A stretch of 52,468 nucleotides of DNA from Comamonadaceae bacterium (GTDB lineage Bacteria > Pseudomonadota > Gammaproteobacteria > Burkholderiales > Burkholderiaceae_C), in the NCBI GenBank assembly GCA_947450675.1, contig CANFWI010000019.1:1-52468 (forward strand), in the 5' to 3' direction. The position numbers and the translations under genes are program-made. The notes under the pieces are model-generated. The model saw nothing but the letters and a program-made list of their open reading frames with translations, searched no databases and was not told where the DNA came from. Positions 15,567 through 25,985 of this stretch are shown in pieces (the first letter of the stretch is position 1; the number at the start of each line of letters is the position of its first letter).

Positions 15567-16979
15567 ATGACGAGTCCAAACTTGAAGAACATCCGGATTG
15601 AGAACGACAGCTTCGGTGCGATAGAGGTGCCGGCTGACCGGCTCTGGGGCGCGCAGACCCAGCGCTCCTTGCAGCATTTCGACATCTCTGGCGAGCGTCA
15701 GTCGAAGGAATTGATTGACGCGCTGGCGCTGGTCAAACACGCCTCGGCTTTCGTCAACCTCTCACTCGGCCTGTTGCCCGGTGACAAGGCGCAAGCCATC
15801 ATGGCGGCGGCCGAAGAAGTCCGGGCAGGGCATTTGCCGCATGAGTTTCCGCTGGTGGTCTGGCAGACCGGCTCCGGCACGCAAACCAATATGAACATGA
15901 ACGAGGTGCTGGCCAATCGGGCCAGTGAATTGCTGGGCGGCGAGCGTGGCATTCGCCGTCGGGTTCATCCGAACGACGACGTGAATCGCAGCCAGTCGTC
16001 CAACGACGTCTTCCCGACGGCCATGCATGTGGCTTCCGTGGTCGCCATCAGCCAGCAATTGTTGCCCGCGCTGGCCGAGTTGCGCGCTACGCTGCATGCC
16101 AAAGCGCAGGCTTTCGCTGGCATCGTCAAAATTGGCCGCACCCATTTGCAAGACGCGACGCCGCTGACATTGGGCCAAGAGTTCTCAGGCTATGTGTCGC
16201 AACTGGCGCATGGCGAGCAGCATGTGCGCGCCGCTTTGCCGCATCTGTGTGAACTGGCTTTGGGCGGAACCGCGGTGGGCACCGGCTTGAATGCGCCGCC
16301 GGGCTATGCTGAAAAATCGGCCGCCGAATTGGCGCGTTTGACGGGTTTGCCTTTCGTCACCGCACCCAACAAGTTTGAAGCGTTGGCCTCGGCCGACGCG
16401 CTGGTGCATTCGCATGGCGCGCTCAAAACGCTGGCCGCCAGCCTGATGAAAATAGCCAACGATGTGCGCTGGCTGGCCAGTGGGCCGCGCAGTGGTTTGG
16501 GGGAACTCAGCATTCCTGAAAACGAACCCGGTTCTTCCATCATGCCGGGCAAGGTCAACCCGACTCAAAGCGAAGCCTTGACCATGCTCTGCTGCCAAGT
16601 CTTTGGCAATGATGTGGCCATCAACATGGGTGGTGCTTCAGGAAACTTTGAGCTGAACGTGTTCCGTCCACTGATTGCGCATAATTTTTTGCAGAGCGTG
16701 CGTTTGCTGGCGGATGGGATGAAAAGTTTTAACGCGCATTGCGCGGTGGGCATTGAGCCCAACCATGAACGCATTGGCGCGCTGCTGAATCAGTTACTGA
16801 TGTTGGTGACCGCGCTGAACCCGCACATTGGCTACGACAAAGCCGCCTTGATTGCGAAGAAAGCGCACCAAGAGGGCAGCACGCTGCGCGAAGCTGCGCT
16901 GGCCTCGGGTCATGTGACGGGTGAGCAGTTTGACACTTGGGTGCGGCCCGAGGAAATGGTCGGCAACAGCGGTCGCTGA
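15567..16979 (+). CDS. fumC: Fumarate hydratase, class II
   Basis: 470 residues of the iron-independent fumarase family, a tetramer catalysing the same step as the neighbouring class I enzyme. The fumarate-lyase signature [12 protein letters not shown] lies near 321-332, and [17 protein letters not shown] holds the active-site histidine region. [12 protein letters not shown] and [13 protein letters not shown] are further family blocks. ATG 15567 has AGGGA upstream. The class I gene is divergent, with about 130 bp between the starts. It ends only 7 bp from the convergent antiporter operon, with no terminator visible. Confidence 0.96.
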   Translation: MTSPNLKNIRIENDSFGAIEVPADRLWGAQTQRSLQHFDISGERQSKELIDALALVKHASAFVNLSLGLLPGDKAQAIMAAAEEVRAGHLPHEFPLVVWQTGSGTQTNMNMNEVLANRASELLGGERGIRRRVHPNDDVNRSQSSNDVFPTAMHVASVVAISQQLLPALAELRATLHAKAQAFAGIVKIGRTHLQDATPLTLGQEFSGYVSQLAHGEQHVRAALPHLCELALGGTAVGTGLNAPPGYAEKSAAELARLTGLPFVTAPNKFEALASADALVHSHGALKTLAASLMKIANDVRWLASGPRSGLGELSIPENEPGSSIMPGKVNPTQSEALTMLCCQVFGNDVAINMGGASGNFELNVFRPLIAHNFLQSVRLLADGMKSFNAHCAVGIEPNHERIGALLNQLLMLVTALNPHIGYDKAALIAKKAHQEGSTLREAALASGHVTGEQFDTWVRPEEMVGNSGR

Positions 16980-16986
16980 AGTCCGC

Positions 16987-17343
16987 TCAGCGTTTGCGGC
17001 GTTCAGGCACCGCGTCCTCAGGTGGCATCGCTCGGCTTGGCAAGCGCAGATGCAGCGCCGCCTGCGCCATCATGTTGGCTGACACGGGCGCCGTCAAAAA
17101 AACAAACAGCGTGATCAGCAGTTCGGCAAAGCCGACCCGACCGTGCGTGGCCGAGACCACCATGCTGGCCAGTAAAACACTGCCGATGCCCAAGGTCGAC
17201 GCTTTGGTCGGGCCATGCAGTCGCATGTAAAAGTCCGGCAAGCGGGCCAAGCCAATCGAGCCGATCAGCAGAAACAGGGCCGCGACCAGCAGCAGGGCGG
17301 CTGCCAGCCATTCGCCCATCGACGTCAAGGTCATACCCATCAT
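16987..17343 (-). CDS. mnhG: Monovalent cation/proton antiporter subunit G
   Basis: 118 residues, three membrane segments, with the conserved LARLPDFYMRLHGPTKASTLG block of the MnhG/PhaG family. It is the last gene of the six-gene antiporter operon and starts 16 bp after subunit F. The C terminus is a short basic, cytoplasmic tail. Confidence 0.93.
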   Translation of the reverse strand: MMGMTLTSMGEWLAAALLLVAALFLLIGSIGLARLPDFYMRLHGPTKASTLGIGSVLLASMVVSATHGRVGFAELLITLFVFLTAPVSANMMAQAALHLRLPSRAMPPEDAVPERRKR

Positions 17344-17359
17344 GTGTCTTGCCTCCGGC

Positions 17360-17641
17360 TCATTCGATGACGTCGCCGCGCGTCAGGTAGCGCGCCATCG
17401 CGACCGTCGACGCAAATCCCAGCATGGCGACCAGCAGGGCTGCTTCGAACAGCATCGGCGTGTCGAGCCGGATGCCCAGCAACACAATCAAGGCCGCGGC
17501 GTTGATGTAAAGCGTGTCAATGGCCAGCACCCGGTCGACGCTGTGCGGACCGAAAATCAGTCGCCAGCCGCAGGGTAACAGCGCCAACGACACGGCCACG
17601 ATGGCGATGTTGAGAGCCATCTCAAGTGCAACAGTGCTCAT
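17360..17641 (-). CDS. mnhF: Monovalent cation/proton antiporter subunit F
   Basis: 93 residues with three membrane segments. The family block GPHSVDRVLAIDTLYINA is present, with the conserved Asp in the second segment. The start overlaps the stop of subunit E by 4 nt. It is a structural subunit of the Mrp-type complex in the inner membrane. Confidence 0.93.
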   Translation of the reverse strand: MSTVALEMALNIAIVAVSLALLPCGWRLIFGPHSVDRVLAIDTLYINAAALIVLLGIRLDTPMLFEAALLVAMLGFASTVAMARYLTRGDVIE

Positions 17642-18159
17642 GTTTTTTCTCCCTGTGAGGCGTCTGCGATTTCGCCAAAAATGATCATCAGTGGGCGCTC
17701 GTAGCGCTGCTTGATGTCGGCCACCATGTGCGGAACATCGCTGCAGTCCAGCGCGTGAACCAAGATGTAGCGGCGTTCTTCGTCAATGCTGGCGGACACC
17801 GTCCCCGGCGTGGTGGTGATGATGCTGGCCAGCAGCGAAATCGCCGTCGGGTGTTGGAGCTGCAAGGGCACTCGAATCCAAGCCGGTTGGGGCCGTGACA
17901 TCGGGCCCAGCACCAGCTTGGCCACGGTGATGTTGGAGCTCACGATGTCGCTCAGCACCACCAGCGACAGACGCAGAGCGGGCAGCATGCGAATCGTCGA
18001 CGCCGGCGGCAGCAACGGGTGCAACAGGCGCGGCACGATCAAGCCCATCAGCACGGCAGACAGCAGGTGAACGGGTGCGAATGTGTGTTGCAGCAGCAAC
18101 CAGCTCATCGCCAGCAGGACCGACAGCCACGGATGCGCGAGCCAAGGATTCTTTTTCAT
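17638..18159 (-). CDS. mnhE: Monovalent cation/proton antiporter subunit E
   Basis: 173 residues with two N-terminal membrane segments and a cytoplasmic C-terminal domain containing SIITTTPGTVSASIDEERRY and LVHALDC, typical of MnhE/PhaE. It overlaps subunit D upstream and subunit F downstream by 4 nt each, so the translation of all three is coupled. Confidence 0.93.
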   Translation of the reverse strand: MKKNPWLAHPWLSVLLAMSWLLLQHTFAPVHLLSAVLMGLIVPRLLHPLLPPASTIRMLPALRLSLVVLSDIVSSNITVAKLVLGPMSRPQPAWIRVPLQLQHPTAISLLASIITTTPGTVSASIDEERRYILVHALDCSDVPHMVADIKQRYERPLMIIFGEIADASQGEKT

Positions 18160-19841
18160 GGCTTAGCCCCCGATCCTGATCCCGATCCTGATCCTGCATT
18201 CGGCAAGATGACTTCGCCTTCGCCGCCGCGGTAAGGACGTGTGGTCTCAGCCGCAGCGCCGCCCAGCGGTCCAAGTACCGCTTTGGCGTAGGCCGCCTTG
18301 TCGGCCAGTTGTGCGGCAGCCGCATCGGTGTAGCGTTTCATGGGCGAGGCAGCAACCGCCAGCAACAGGCCCAGCGCCAGCAAGGCGAGGGTTGACGACA
18401 GCGTGCGGGTGTTGAAACCAATCGGTTCGCCCGCCATGCTCGAAGCAGCCGAAGAACGGGGCTCCGGCAAGACACTCCAAAACACCATGCTGCCGGCTCT
18501 GGCCAGCCCGATCAGCGTCAAAAAGCTGGCACCCAGCACGACGGACCAGACCCAGATCTGCCCCGAAGTGCTGCTGGCGCTTTGCAAGATCATCAGCTTG
18601 CCCAAGAAGCCGGGTAGCGGCGGCAAGCCAGCCACCGAAGCGGCCGCGAGCAAGGTCATCAGACCGAGCGTGATCGGCTGTGCGACGGGCAGGGCGGGCA
18701 GCAGTGTGTCTTGCGCATCGCCGCGCTGCGACGCGATCAGCTCCACCAGCAAAAACAGCGCGGCCACCACCAGCGTGCTGTGGACCATGTAATACAGCGC
18801 CGCCGACAGCGATGCGGTGGTGAACAAGCCAACGCTGGCCAAGATCACACCGACCGATGAAATGGTCAGGTAGGCCACCAGTCGGGCCAAGCTGCGAGCG
18901 GCCAAGGCACCCAGCACACCCAGGGCGCAGGTGACGAGTGCCACTGGCAAGAGCCAGGGTTCCGCAACCATCGCCGCATGGCCGGCACCTTCACCAAAAA
19001 TGCCGACGTGAACACGGATGATGCTGTAAACGCCGACCTTGGTCATGATGGCGAAGAGCGCCGCAACAGGCGCACTGGCCCCGGCGTAGGCCCCCGGCAG
19101 CCACATGTACAGCGGCACGATGGCGGCCTTCAGGCCAAAGACCACCAGCAAGATCATCGCGCCGATTTTCAGCAACACCGCTTCTTCGGCGTTGAGCTTG
19201 GCGACCCGCAAAGCCAGGTCAGCCATGTTCAGCGTGCCGGTCAGACCGTAAATAATCGCTAGGCCGATCAGAAACAAGGCTGATGCCGCCAAGTTGAGCA
19301 CCACGTAATGCAGGCCGGCCTTGAAGCGCTCAGGCCCTTGACCGTGCACCAGCAACACGTAAGAGGCGATCAGCAAGATCTCGAAAAATACAAACAGGTT
19401 GAACAAATCGCCGGTGATGAAGGCACCTGACAAGCCCATCAGCTGAAAGTGAAACAGCGCATGAAAATGCCGACCGCGCACGTCCCATTTGGCCGTCGCG
19501 TACCAGAGCACGGGCACGGCGATGGTCCAGGTCAGCGCCAGCATCAGGCCGCTCAGCCGGTCGATCACCAACACGATGCCAAACGGCGCTTGCCAGCCGC
19601 CCAGCGGGTAAACCGTGAGAGCGCCCGCGTCTGCTTCGGTCATCAATCGCCAAGCGAAAACAGCGCCCAAGACGACCGACGCCATGCTGAGCAGACGTTG
19701 TTTGCTGGGCTCGGCCTGCTGGCTGCCGCTGGCCAAGCCATCGCTCATCAACAGCAGTACGACGGCCGTGAAGAGCGGCAGCAGGACTGGCAACACCGGC
19801 AGGTGCGCTGAGAAAAATGTGGAGAGCAACTCGGTGGTCAT
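18156..19841 (-). CDS. mnhD: Monovalent cation/proton antiporter subunit D
   Basis: 561 residues, about 14 membrane segments, homologous to the proton-pumping ND2/ND4/ND5 subunits of complex I. The conserved lysine/glutamate channel regions are visible, for example FFEILLIASYVLLVHG and the GLKAAIVPLYMWLPGAYAGA block. The C terminus ends in an unusual Gly-Ser alternation encoded by a six-base repeat at 18171-18196, just before the overlapping start of subunit E. That tail is probably not functional. Confidence 0.95.
   Translation of the reverse strand: MTTELLSTFFSAHLPVLPVLLPLFTAVVLLLMSDGLASGSQQAEPSKQRLLSMASVVLGAVFAWRLMTEADAGALTVYPLGGWQAPFGIVLVIDRLSGLMLALTWTIAVPVLWYATAKWDVRGRHFHALFHFQLMGLSGAFITGDLFNLFVFFEILLIASYVLLVHGQGPERFKAGLHYVVLNLAASALFLIGLAIIYGLTGTLNMADLALRVAKLNAEEAVLLKIGAMILLVVFGLKAAIVPLYMWLPGAYAGASAPVAALFAIMTKVGVYSIIRVHVGIFGEGAGHAAMVAEPWLLPVALVTCALGVLGALAARSLARLVAYLTISSVGVILASVGLFTTASLSAALYYMVHSTLVVAALFLLVELIASQRGDAQDTLLPALPVAQPITLGLMTLLAAASVAGLPPLPGFLGKLMILQSASSTSGQIWVWSVVLGASFLTLIGLARAGSMVFWSVLPEPRSSAASSMAGEPIGFNTRTLSSTLALLALGLLLAVAASPMKRYTDAAAAQLADKAAYAKAVLGPLGGAAAETTRPYRGGEGEVILPNAGSGSGSGSGAKP
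18171..18196. repeat. Six-base tandem repeat (GATCCN) at the 3' end of mnhD
   Basis: Four units of GATCC(T/C) in tandem encode a GSGSGSGS tail on the minus strand. Such a simple repeat can change length by slippage. A whole-unit change would alter the tail by two residues without shifting the frame. Confidence 0.7.
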
Positions 19842-20209
19842 GCGTGGTCCCGCGTGTCTAGCGACAGTGGCGGCTTGCCCGGTTCTTGTCCATCGACGTG
19901 GTCAGTGCCGGTTTCGTGACGGCTTCGCAATGCCAATTCGATGACGAAGCCGGTGGTGGCAAAACCGATGACGATGGCTGTCAAGACCAGCGCTTGTGGC
20001 AAGGGGTCGGCGACGCGGCCGTCAGCCGAGAGGATGGGCGCGGCGTCTTGCCACAGCCGGCCCATCGCAAAGATGAAGACATTGACGGCGTAGCCCAGCA
20101 GGCTCAGACCCAATACCACCGGCCAAGTGCGGCCGCGCAAGATCAGATAAATGCCCGTGGCGGTGACGACACCGATGCCGCTGGCCACCAAAAACTCAAG
20201 GCTCATCAT
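19838..20209 (-). CDS. mnhC: Monovalent cation/proton antiporter subunit C
   Basis: 123 residues, three membrane segments, homologous to NuoK of complex I. The block GVVTATGIYLILRGRTWPVVLGLSLLG is typical of MnhC, and the later LPQALVLTAIVIGFA carries the conserved region near the C terminus. It overlaps subunit A/B upstream and D downstream by 4 nt. Confidence 0.95.
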   Translation of the reverse strand: MMSLEFLVASGIGVVTATGIYLILRGRTWPVVLGLSLLGYAVNVFIFAMGRLWQDAAPILSADGRVADPLPQALVLTAIVIGFATTGFVIELALRSRHETGTDHVDGQEPGKPPLSLDTRDHA

Positions 20210-23052
20210 GACTGTTTCTCCTTGAGGTCAGAAGCTAGCGCAGGTTCGCGTGTGACGGCACCCAGCGTCGACAGCGTCAGCAAGGTCGCGCCGACCACGG
20301 TGATGTAAACGCCCAAGTCAAACAGGGCGGCAGTGGCCAGCGGCAACGAACCCAAAAAGGGTACATCGGGATTGCCGTGCGCACTGGTCAGGAAGGGTTG
20401 GCCGAAGAAGAACGCGCCGACACCGGTGAGTCCGGCAATGCCCAGGCCCAGGCCGATCCAGCGCACGAAGCGGCGACCACCATCGGCGCGCAGCAAGGCT
20501 TCGGCGCGCGACTGGCCGTTGGCCATGTATTGCATCACCAGCGTGACCGCCGTGATCAGCCCGGCAATAAAGCCGCCGCCAGGCTGGTTGTGGCCGCGCA
20601 TAAAGATGTACAGCGTGACGACCAGAGCGATCGGCAGCAGCACGCGAGCGGCGACGCGCAGCATCAATGGCTGGCTGGCAAATGTCCAGGCCGAACCGGC
20701 CGCGTCTGCCGCGGGTCGGCGTGTGTGCATGCCATCCATCAGGGCCAGCACGCCAATGGCCGCGATGCCCAGCACGGTGATCTCGCCGAAGGTGTCATAG
20801 CCACGGAAGTCGACCAGAATCACATTGACGGCGTTGGTGCCACCGCCCGCGACCGCGGCATGGTTCAGGAAGTACCAAGAGATCGAGTCGTGGTCACGCG
20901 TCAACATGACCCAAGCCAGCCAGGCCATGCTGGCACCGATGGCGACGGCCAGCGTTGCGTCTCGCAGCTTGCGCGGCACAGACGACTCTTGCGGTGACTG
21001 CTGTGGCAGCAGGGCCAAGCCCATCAGCAGCAGCACGGTGGAAACGACATCGACCGTCAGCTGCGTCAAGGCCAAGTCGGGGGCTGAAAAACTGACGAAG
21101 CTCAGCGACGTGACCAGACCGACCGCACCGGCCACCACCACCGACAAAAAGCGATCATGGTGGCGCAACACCAGCCACAGGCAAGACGCCAGCAACAGTG
21201 CCCAGATCACCACCGCGGGAAACGAGAGAGGCAGCAGTGTACGCGTGCCTGTGCCGGGAATCTGGCCCCACAGCATGGCGGCTCCGGTGACCAGTGCAGC
21301 CATGAACAGCCACGCCAAGTAGCGCTGTAAGGAGGCATTTTCAAGTTTCAGGGTGACCCACGACGAGCCGGTAAACATCTGCTCGGTGCCGCGTGTGAAC
21401 AGGTTCAGCCCGGTCAGCTGGCCAAACCAGTTCTCGGACTTGAGGCGGTGCAGTCGGCCACCTTTGGCCAGCAAAGCGTACAAGGCCATGCCGCCTCCCA
21501 GCGCCAACAAGCTGAGCATCAGGGGCAGGTTCAGGCCATGCCACAGCGCCAATTTAAATTCGGGCGCGGGCTGGCCGATCATGGCGCTGCTGGCGGCGCG
21601 CACCAAGGGTTCCAGCGTCAGAGCCGGCAACACGCCGACCAGCAAGCAAATGCCGGCCAGCAAGGCCACTGGGGCTTTCATGCCGAAGGGTGGTTCGTGC
21701 GGATGCATATTGGGCATGTCACGCGCGGGGCCGTTGAAAAACACGTCGTGAACCAAGCGCACTGAATAAGCCACGCTGAACAGCGCGGCAAGTGTCGCCA
21801 GCAAGGGCACCCACCAGCGCCAGCCACCGACCTGCACAAAGGCGACGGCTTCCGTCAGGAACATTTCCTTCGACAAGAAACCGTTGAACAGTGGCACGCC
21901 AGCCATAGAAGCTGCCGCCACCATGGCGAAGGTGGCCGTCCACGGCATCAGGTGGGCCAGCCCGCCTAATTTGCGCATGTCGCGGGTGCCAGTTTCATGG
22001 TCGACGATGCCGGCCGTCATGAACAGCGCCGCCTTGAAACTGGCGTGGTTCAAGATGTGGAAGATCGCTGCCACGGCCGCCAGCGGTGAACCCAGTCCGA
22101 TGAGGAAGGTGATCAAGCCGAGGTGGCTGATGGTGGAGTACGCGAGCAAACTTTTCAGGTCGTGCTTGAACAGCGCCACGAAGGCGGCGAACACCAAGGT
22201 GATGAGGCCGGTGGTCATGACGATGCCCATGAACAGCTCGGTGCCACCCATCACCGGTGTCAGGCGCGCCAGCAGAAACAGGCCGGCCTTGACCATCGTC
22301 GCAGAGTGCAGGTAAGCCGACACCGGTGTCGGTGCGGACATGGCTTGCGGCAGCCAGAAGTGGAACGGAAACTGCGCACTTTTGGTGAAGCAGCCGATCA
22401 ATATCAAGATCAACGCCGCAGGGTAGCGGGGGTCAGCCTGAATCAGCGCCACTTGGCCCGCCATCTGGCTGAGCTCAAAAGTGCCGGAGATCTGACCCAG
22501 TAACAAGAATCCGGCCATCATCGCCAAACCGCCACCGCCTGTGATGGCCAGCGACATGCGGGCGCCGTCTCGAGCGGCAGCGCGTTGGCTCCAATAGCCG
22601 ATCAGTAAAAAAGACGACAGGCTGGTGAGCTCCCAAAAGACCAGCAGCAGCAACAGGTTGTCCGACAGCACGATGCCGAGCATCGCGGCCATGAACAGCA
22701 TCATGGTGCTGAAGAATTTACCCACCGGATCGACTTGGCCGAGGTAGCTGTGCGCGTACAGAATGACCAGCAGGCCGATGCCGGTGATCAACAGCCCAAA
22801 CATCAGCGACAGGGCGTCCAGCTTGAAGCCGAGGTTCAAGCCGATGTCGGCGACCCAGGGCGTGAAGGTTTGGTAGGCCTCGCCGGCCAACACGCCGGGA
22901 GCTTGGTAGAGCAACAGGCCCAGGCTTGAGGCGGTCACGGCGGCAGCCAGCCAAGCTGTCCGACTTCTGTGCCCCGGCGTCCGGTGGTAGCCAGACCATG
23001 CAGTCAGCAGCGTTCCGGCGAACAGGGGGAGAAGAATGATGAGTAAGAGCAA
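20206..23052 (-). CDS. mnhA: Monovalent cation/proton antiporter, fused subunits A and B
   Basis: 948 residues. The first 500 or so are a NuoL/ND5-like proton channel, with the FWELTSLSSFLLIGYW and KSAQFPFHFWLPQAM blocks. A middle region with DFRGYDTFGEITVLG is the DUF4040/MrpB-like hinge, and the last 150 residues hold a full MnhB domain (MRGHNQPGGGFIAGLI). A separate mnhB gene is absent, so A and B are fused as in group-2 Mrp and Pha systems. The complex exchanges Na+ or K+ for protons, supporting pH and salt balance. The start codon is TTG at 23052, matching the family N terminus (LLLIILLPL), without a clear ribosome site. It is the first gene of the operon. Confidence 0.94.
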   Translation of the reverse strand: MLLLIILLPLFAGTLLTAWSGYHRTPGHRSRTAWLAAAVTASSLGLLLYQAPGVLAGEAYQTFTPWVADIGLNLGFKLDALSLMFGLLITGIGLLVILYAHSYLGQVDPVGKFFSTMMLFMAAMLGIVLSDNLLLLLVFWELTSLSSFLLIGYWSQRAAARDGARMSLAITGGGGLAMMAGFLLLGQISGTFELSQMAGQVALIQADPRYPAALILILIGCFTKSAQFPFHFWLPQAMSAPTPVSAYLHSATMVKAGLFLLARLTPVMGGTELFMGIVMTTGLITLVFAAFVALFKHDLKSLLAYSTISHLGLITFLIGLGSPLAAVAAIFHILNHASFKAALFMTAGIVDHETGTRDMRKLGGLAHLMPWTATFAMVAAASMAGVPLFNGFLSKEMFLTEAVAFVQVGGWRWWVPLLATLAALFSVAYSVRLVHDVFFNGPARDMPNMHPHEPPFGMKAPVALLAGICLLVGVLPALTLEPLVRAASSAMIGQPAPEFKLALWHGLNLPLMLSLLALGGGMALYALLAKGGRLHRLKSENWFGQLTGLNLFTRGTEQMFTGSSWVTLKLENASLQRYLAWLFMAALVTGAAMLWGQIPGTGTRTLLPLSFPAVVIWALLLASCLWLVLRHHDRFLSVVVAGAVGLVTSLSFVSFSAPDLALTQLTVDVVSTVLLLMGLALLPQQSPQESSVPRKLRDATLAVAIGASMAWLAWVMLTRDHDSISWYFLNHAAVAGGGTNAVNVILVDFRGYDTFGEITVLGIAAIGVLALMDGMHTRRPAADAAGSAWTFASQPLMLRVAARVLLPIALVVTLYIFMRGHNQPGGGFIAGLITAVTLVMQYMANGQSRAEALLRADGGRRFVRWIGLGLGIAGLTGVGAFFFGQPFLTSAHGNPDVPFLGSLPLATAALFDLGVYITVVGATLLTLSTLGAVTREPALASDLKEKQS

Positions 23053-23139
23053 GGCGTCGCCGTTGGTTGTAAATGCGGATCAGCTTTTTATTTTAGGCTG
23101 CGCCGTCACTCACCCCGTTGGTGATCGCTTGGCCGTGTC

Positions 23140-23739
23140 TCAGTGCTCGTTGCCGCTGCGCACCATCAGCTTGTCGGTCAGTGCAATCGCCAAGGCGCTG
23201 AGCAAAAAGACGACGTGGATGATGGTCTGCCACATCAACACCTTGAGGTCGTAATTAGCAGCGTTGATGAAGGTTTTGAGCAAATGAATCGAGCTGATGC
23301 CGATGATGGCCGTGGCCAGCTTGACCTTCAAAACAGAGGCGTTGACATGGTTCAGCCACTCCGGTTGATCGGGGTGGTCATCGAGTCTCATGCGGCTGAC
23401 AAAGGTTTCGTAGCCGCCGACGATGACCATGATCAACAAATTGGAGATCATGACGACGTCAATCAAGCCCAACACCACGAGCATGATGACGGTTTCATTC
23501 AGCGATGTGAGCGCTACGTCGGTTTTGTAACCTATGCTGCTGATCAGCGCCTGCAATGCAGAAGGGCTGCCAAAAACAGCCTCGATCAAATGTTTGAGCT
23601 CAACCAGAAAGTGAAAGACGTAGACAACTTGCGCCGCAATCAGACCAACATAAAGGGGCAACTGAAGCCAGCGACTGGCAAAGATAAAGCTTGGAATGGG
23701 TCGAAGCGGTGTAGATCTCGATAACTTAGAGTCAGACAT
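23140..23739 (-). CDS. UPF0114 (YqhA) family membrane protein
   Basis: 199 residues with about four membrane segments. Family blocks present include [47 protein letters not shown] and [22 protein letters not shown]0114 proteins are widespread inner-membrane proteins of unknown function. It is 87 bp upstream of the antiporter operon in the same direction and may be co-transcribed with it. On the other side it is divergent from acs. Confidence 0.9.
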   Translation of the reverse strand: MSDSKLSRSTPLRPIPSFIFASRWLQLPLYVGLIAAQVVYVFHFLVELKHLIEAVFGSPSALQALISSIGYKTDVALTSLNETVIMLVVLGLIDVVMISNLLIMVIVGGYETFVSRMRLDDHPDQPEWLNHVNASVLKVKLATAIIGISSIHLLKTFINAANYDLKVLMWQTIIHVVFLLSALAIALTDKLMVRSGNEH

Positions 23740-23898
23740 AGGGCCTTTTGGATTAACTCAAAATTGTAAGAGTTTCACTTCGGCCTTGATAAACGTCTGG
23801 GATTTGTAAGATGGCTGACAGTCAGTGGCATGTAAGTGGCTGGCGCGACATTCAGCAACGGTTCGTATTTAAAAAAGTTAGAGAAAAGGAGACAGCTC

Positions 23899-25896
23899 AT
23901 GAGTTCAACACAATCTGCCATCGAGTCCACGTTGGTTGAGAACCGGTTTTTCAATCCTGATCCGGCGCTCGCTAAAACCGCCAGTATTTCAAGCATGGCG
24001 GCTTACGAAGCCCTGTGCAAAGAAGCCGAGACGGATTACGAAGGTTTTTGGGCACGTCTAGCCCGCGAAAACCTGGACTGGAAAAAGCCGTTCACCCAAA
24101 CCCTCGACGAGTCGAATGCGCCGTTCTACAAATGGTTTGCGGATGGCCAGCTGAACGCCTCCTACAACTGCCTGGATCGTCACCTCGGCACGCCAACCGA
24201 ACACCAAAAAGCCATCATTTTTGAGAGCGACGATGGCAAGGTCACCAACGTTACCTACAAAGAGCTGCACGCCAAGGTCTGCCAGTTCGCCAACGCCTTG
24301 AAGGGCATGGGCATCCAAAAAGGTGACCGCGTCGTCATCTACATGCCGATGACAGTTGAAGGCGTGGTGGCGATGCAGGCGTGTGCCCGTATCGGCGCGA
24401 CGCACTCGGTTGTCTTTGGTGGGTTCTCTGCCAAAAGCCTGCAAGAGCGCATTCAGGACGCTGGTGCTGTGGCGGTCATCACTGCCAATTACCAACTGCG
24501 CGGCGGCAAAGAATTACCCCTCAAAGCCATCGTCGACGAAGGCATGGCCATGGGCGGTTGCGAGTCGATCAAGAACGTCATTGTTTTCCAGCGCACGCCG
24601 ACAGCCTGCGCCATGGTGGCCGGTCGCGACAGCCTGATGCATGAGGTCATGGCGAACCAATCGGCGGTTTGTGAGCCAGAGTTTGTCAGTGCTGAACACC
24701 CGCTGTTCATCCTTTACACCTCGGGCTCCACCGGCAAACCCAAGGGCGTGCAGCACAGCACCGGCGGTTACCTGCTGTGGGCCAAGCTGACGATGGACTG
24801 GACTTTCGATATCAAGCCCAGCGATGTCTTCTGGTGCACGGCCGACATCGGTTGGATCACCGGTCACACCTACGTGGCCTACGGCCCGTTGGCGGCGGGC
24901 GCCACGCAAATTATTTTTGAAGGCATCCCGACCTTCCCGAACGCCGGCCGCTTCTGGCAAATGATCGAGCGCCACAAAGTCACGGTGTTCTACACCGCAC
25001 CGACGGCGATCCGCTCGCTCATTAAGGCCGCAGAAGCTGACGAAAAAGTCCATCCCCGCAGCTCCGACCTGAGCAGCCTGCGCATCTTGGGTTCGGTCGG
25101 CGAACCGATCAACCCTGAAGCTTGGATGTGGTACTACAAAAACGTCGGCGGTGAGCGCTGCCCGATCGTCGACACTTTCTGGCAAACCGAAACCGGTGGT
25201 CACGTGATCACACCGTTGCCAGGTGCCACGCCGCTGGTGCCCGGCAGCTGCACGCTGCCACTGCCTGGCATCATGGCCGCCATCGTCGATGAAGTCGGCG
25301 GCGACGTGCCAAATGGTTCAGGCGGCTTGCTGGTCATCAAGCGCCCTTGGCCGTCGATGATTCGCACTATTTGGAATGACCCCGAGCGTTTCAAGAAAAG
25401 CTATTTCCCGCCAGAAATGGGCGGCACGTATTACCTGGCCGGCGACGGTGCTGTGCGCAGTGAAGACCGTGGCTACTTCCGCATCACAGGCCGCATCGAT
25501 GACGTGCTGAACGTCTCGGGCCACCGCATGGGCACAATGGAAATCGAGTCGGCACTGGTCAGCCATTCCGCACTGGTGGCCGAAGCTGCTGTGGTCGGTC
25601 GCCCTGATGACGTGACTGGTGAAGCCATCGTCGCTTTTGTCGTGCTCAAGCGTTCACGCCCGACCGGCGACGAAGCCAAAGCCATAGCCAAAGAACTGCG
25701 CGACTGGGTCGGCAAAGAAATCGGCCCGATCGCCAAGCCGAAGGAAATTCGTTTCGGTGACAACCTACCGAAAACCCGCAGCGGCAAGATCATGCGGCGC
25801 TTGCTGCGCGGTATTGCCAAAGGCGAGACCATTCCGCAGGACACGTCGACGCTGGAGAACCCGGCGATTCTGGATCAGCTGTCTGAGAAGAGCTGA
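23899..25896 (+). CDS. acs: Acetyl-CoA synthetase
   Basis: 665 residues, the AMP-forming enzyme that activates acetate through acetyl-AMP. The P-loop-like [14 protein letters not shown], the [12 protein letters not shown] block and the C-terminal [10 protein letters not shown] are present; Lys630 in the last motif is the regulatory acetylation site in the family. The start at 23899 has AAAGGAGA 6 nt upstream, which is much better than the open frame beginning at 23836. It is cytoplasmic. Together with isocitrate lyase later in the window it supports growth on acetate. A strong bidirectional terminator follows. Confidence 0.97.
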   Translation: MSSTQSAIESTLVENRFFNPDPALAKTASISSMAAYEALCKEAETDYEGFWARLARENLDWKKPFTQTLDESNAPFYKWFADGQLNASYNCLDRHLGTPTEHQKAIIFESDDGKVTNVTYKELHAKVCQFANALKGMGIQKGDRVVIYMPMTVEGVVAMQACARIGATHSVVFGGFSAKSLQERIQDAGAVAVITANYQLRGGKELPLKAIVDEGMAMGGCESIKNVIVFQRTPTACAMVAGRDSLMHEVMANQSAVCEPEFVSAEHPLFILYTSGSTGKPKGVQHSTGGYLLWAKLTMDWTFDIKPSDVFWCTADIGWITGHTYVAYGPLAAGATQIIFEGIPTFPNAGRFWQMIERHKVTVFYTAPTAIRSLIKAAEADEKVHPRSSDLSSLRILGSVGEPINPEAWMWYYKNVGGERCPIVDTFWQTETGGHVITPLPGATPLVPGSCTLPLPGIMAAIVDEVGGDVPNGSGGLLVIKRPWPSMIRTIWNDPERFKKSYFPPEMGGTYYLAGDGAVRSEDRGYFRITGRIDDVLNVSGHRMGTMEIESALVSHSALVAEAAVVGRPDDVTGEAIVAFVVLKRSRPTGDEAKAIAKELRDWVGKEIGPIAKPKEIRFGDNLPKTRSGKIMRRLLRGIAKGETIPQDTSTLENPAILDQLSEKS

Positions 25897-25929
25897 TCTG
25901 TTTGGGTAGCCCGCGTCAAGCGGGCCCCA

Positions 25930-25969
25930 AAAAAGCCCGCTGATTCCAATCGGAATCAGCGGGCTTTTT
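25930..25969. terminator. Bidirectional terminator between acs and cytochrome c gene
   Basis: A perfect 18-bp stem: AAAAAGCCCGCTGATTCC (25930-25947) pairs with 25952-25969 around the loop AATC. A-tract and T-tract flank it on both sides, so it can end acs on the plus strand and the cytochrome gene on the minus strand. A smaller hairpin GCCCGC/GCGGGC (25909-25925) precedes it, and its 5' arm could also pair with the large stem's 3' arm. Confidence 0.95.
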
Positions 25970-25985
25970 AACGAGCGCGAAAAAT

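Noticed and set aside
23810..23860. A possible sigma-54 promoter before acs (TGGCAT...TGGCTGGC)
   Set aside because: The second half does not fit TTGC at the fixed spacing from GG, so the match is not acceptable.
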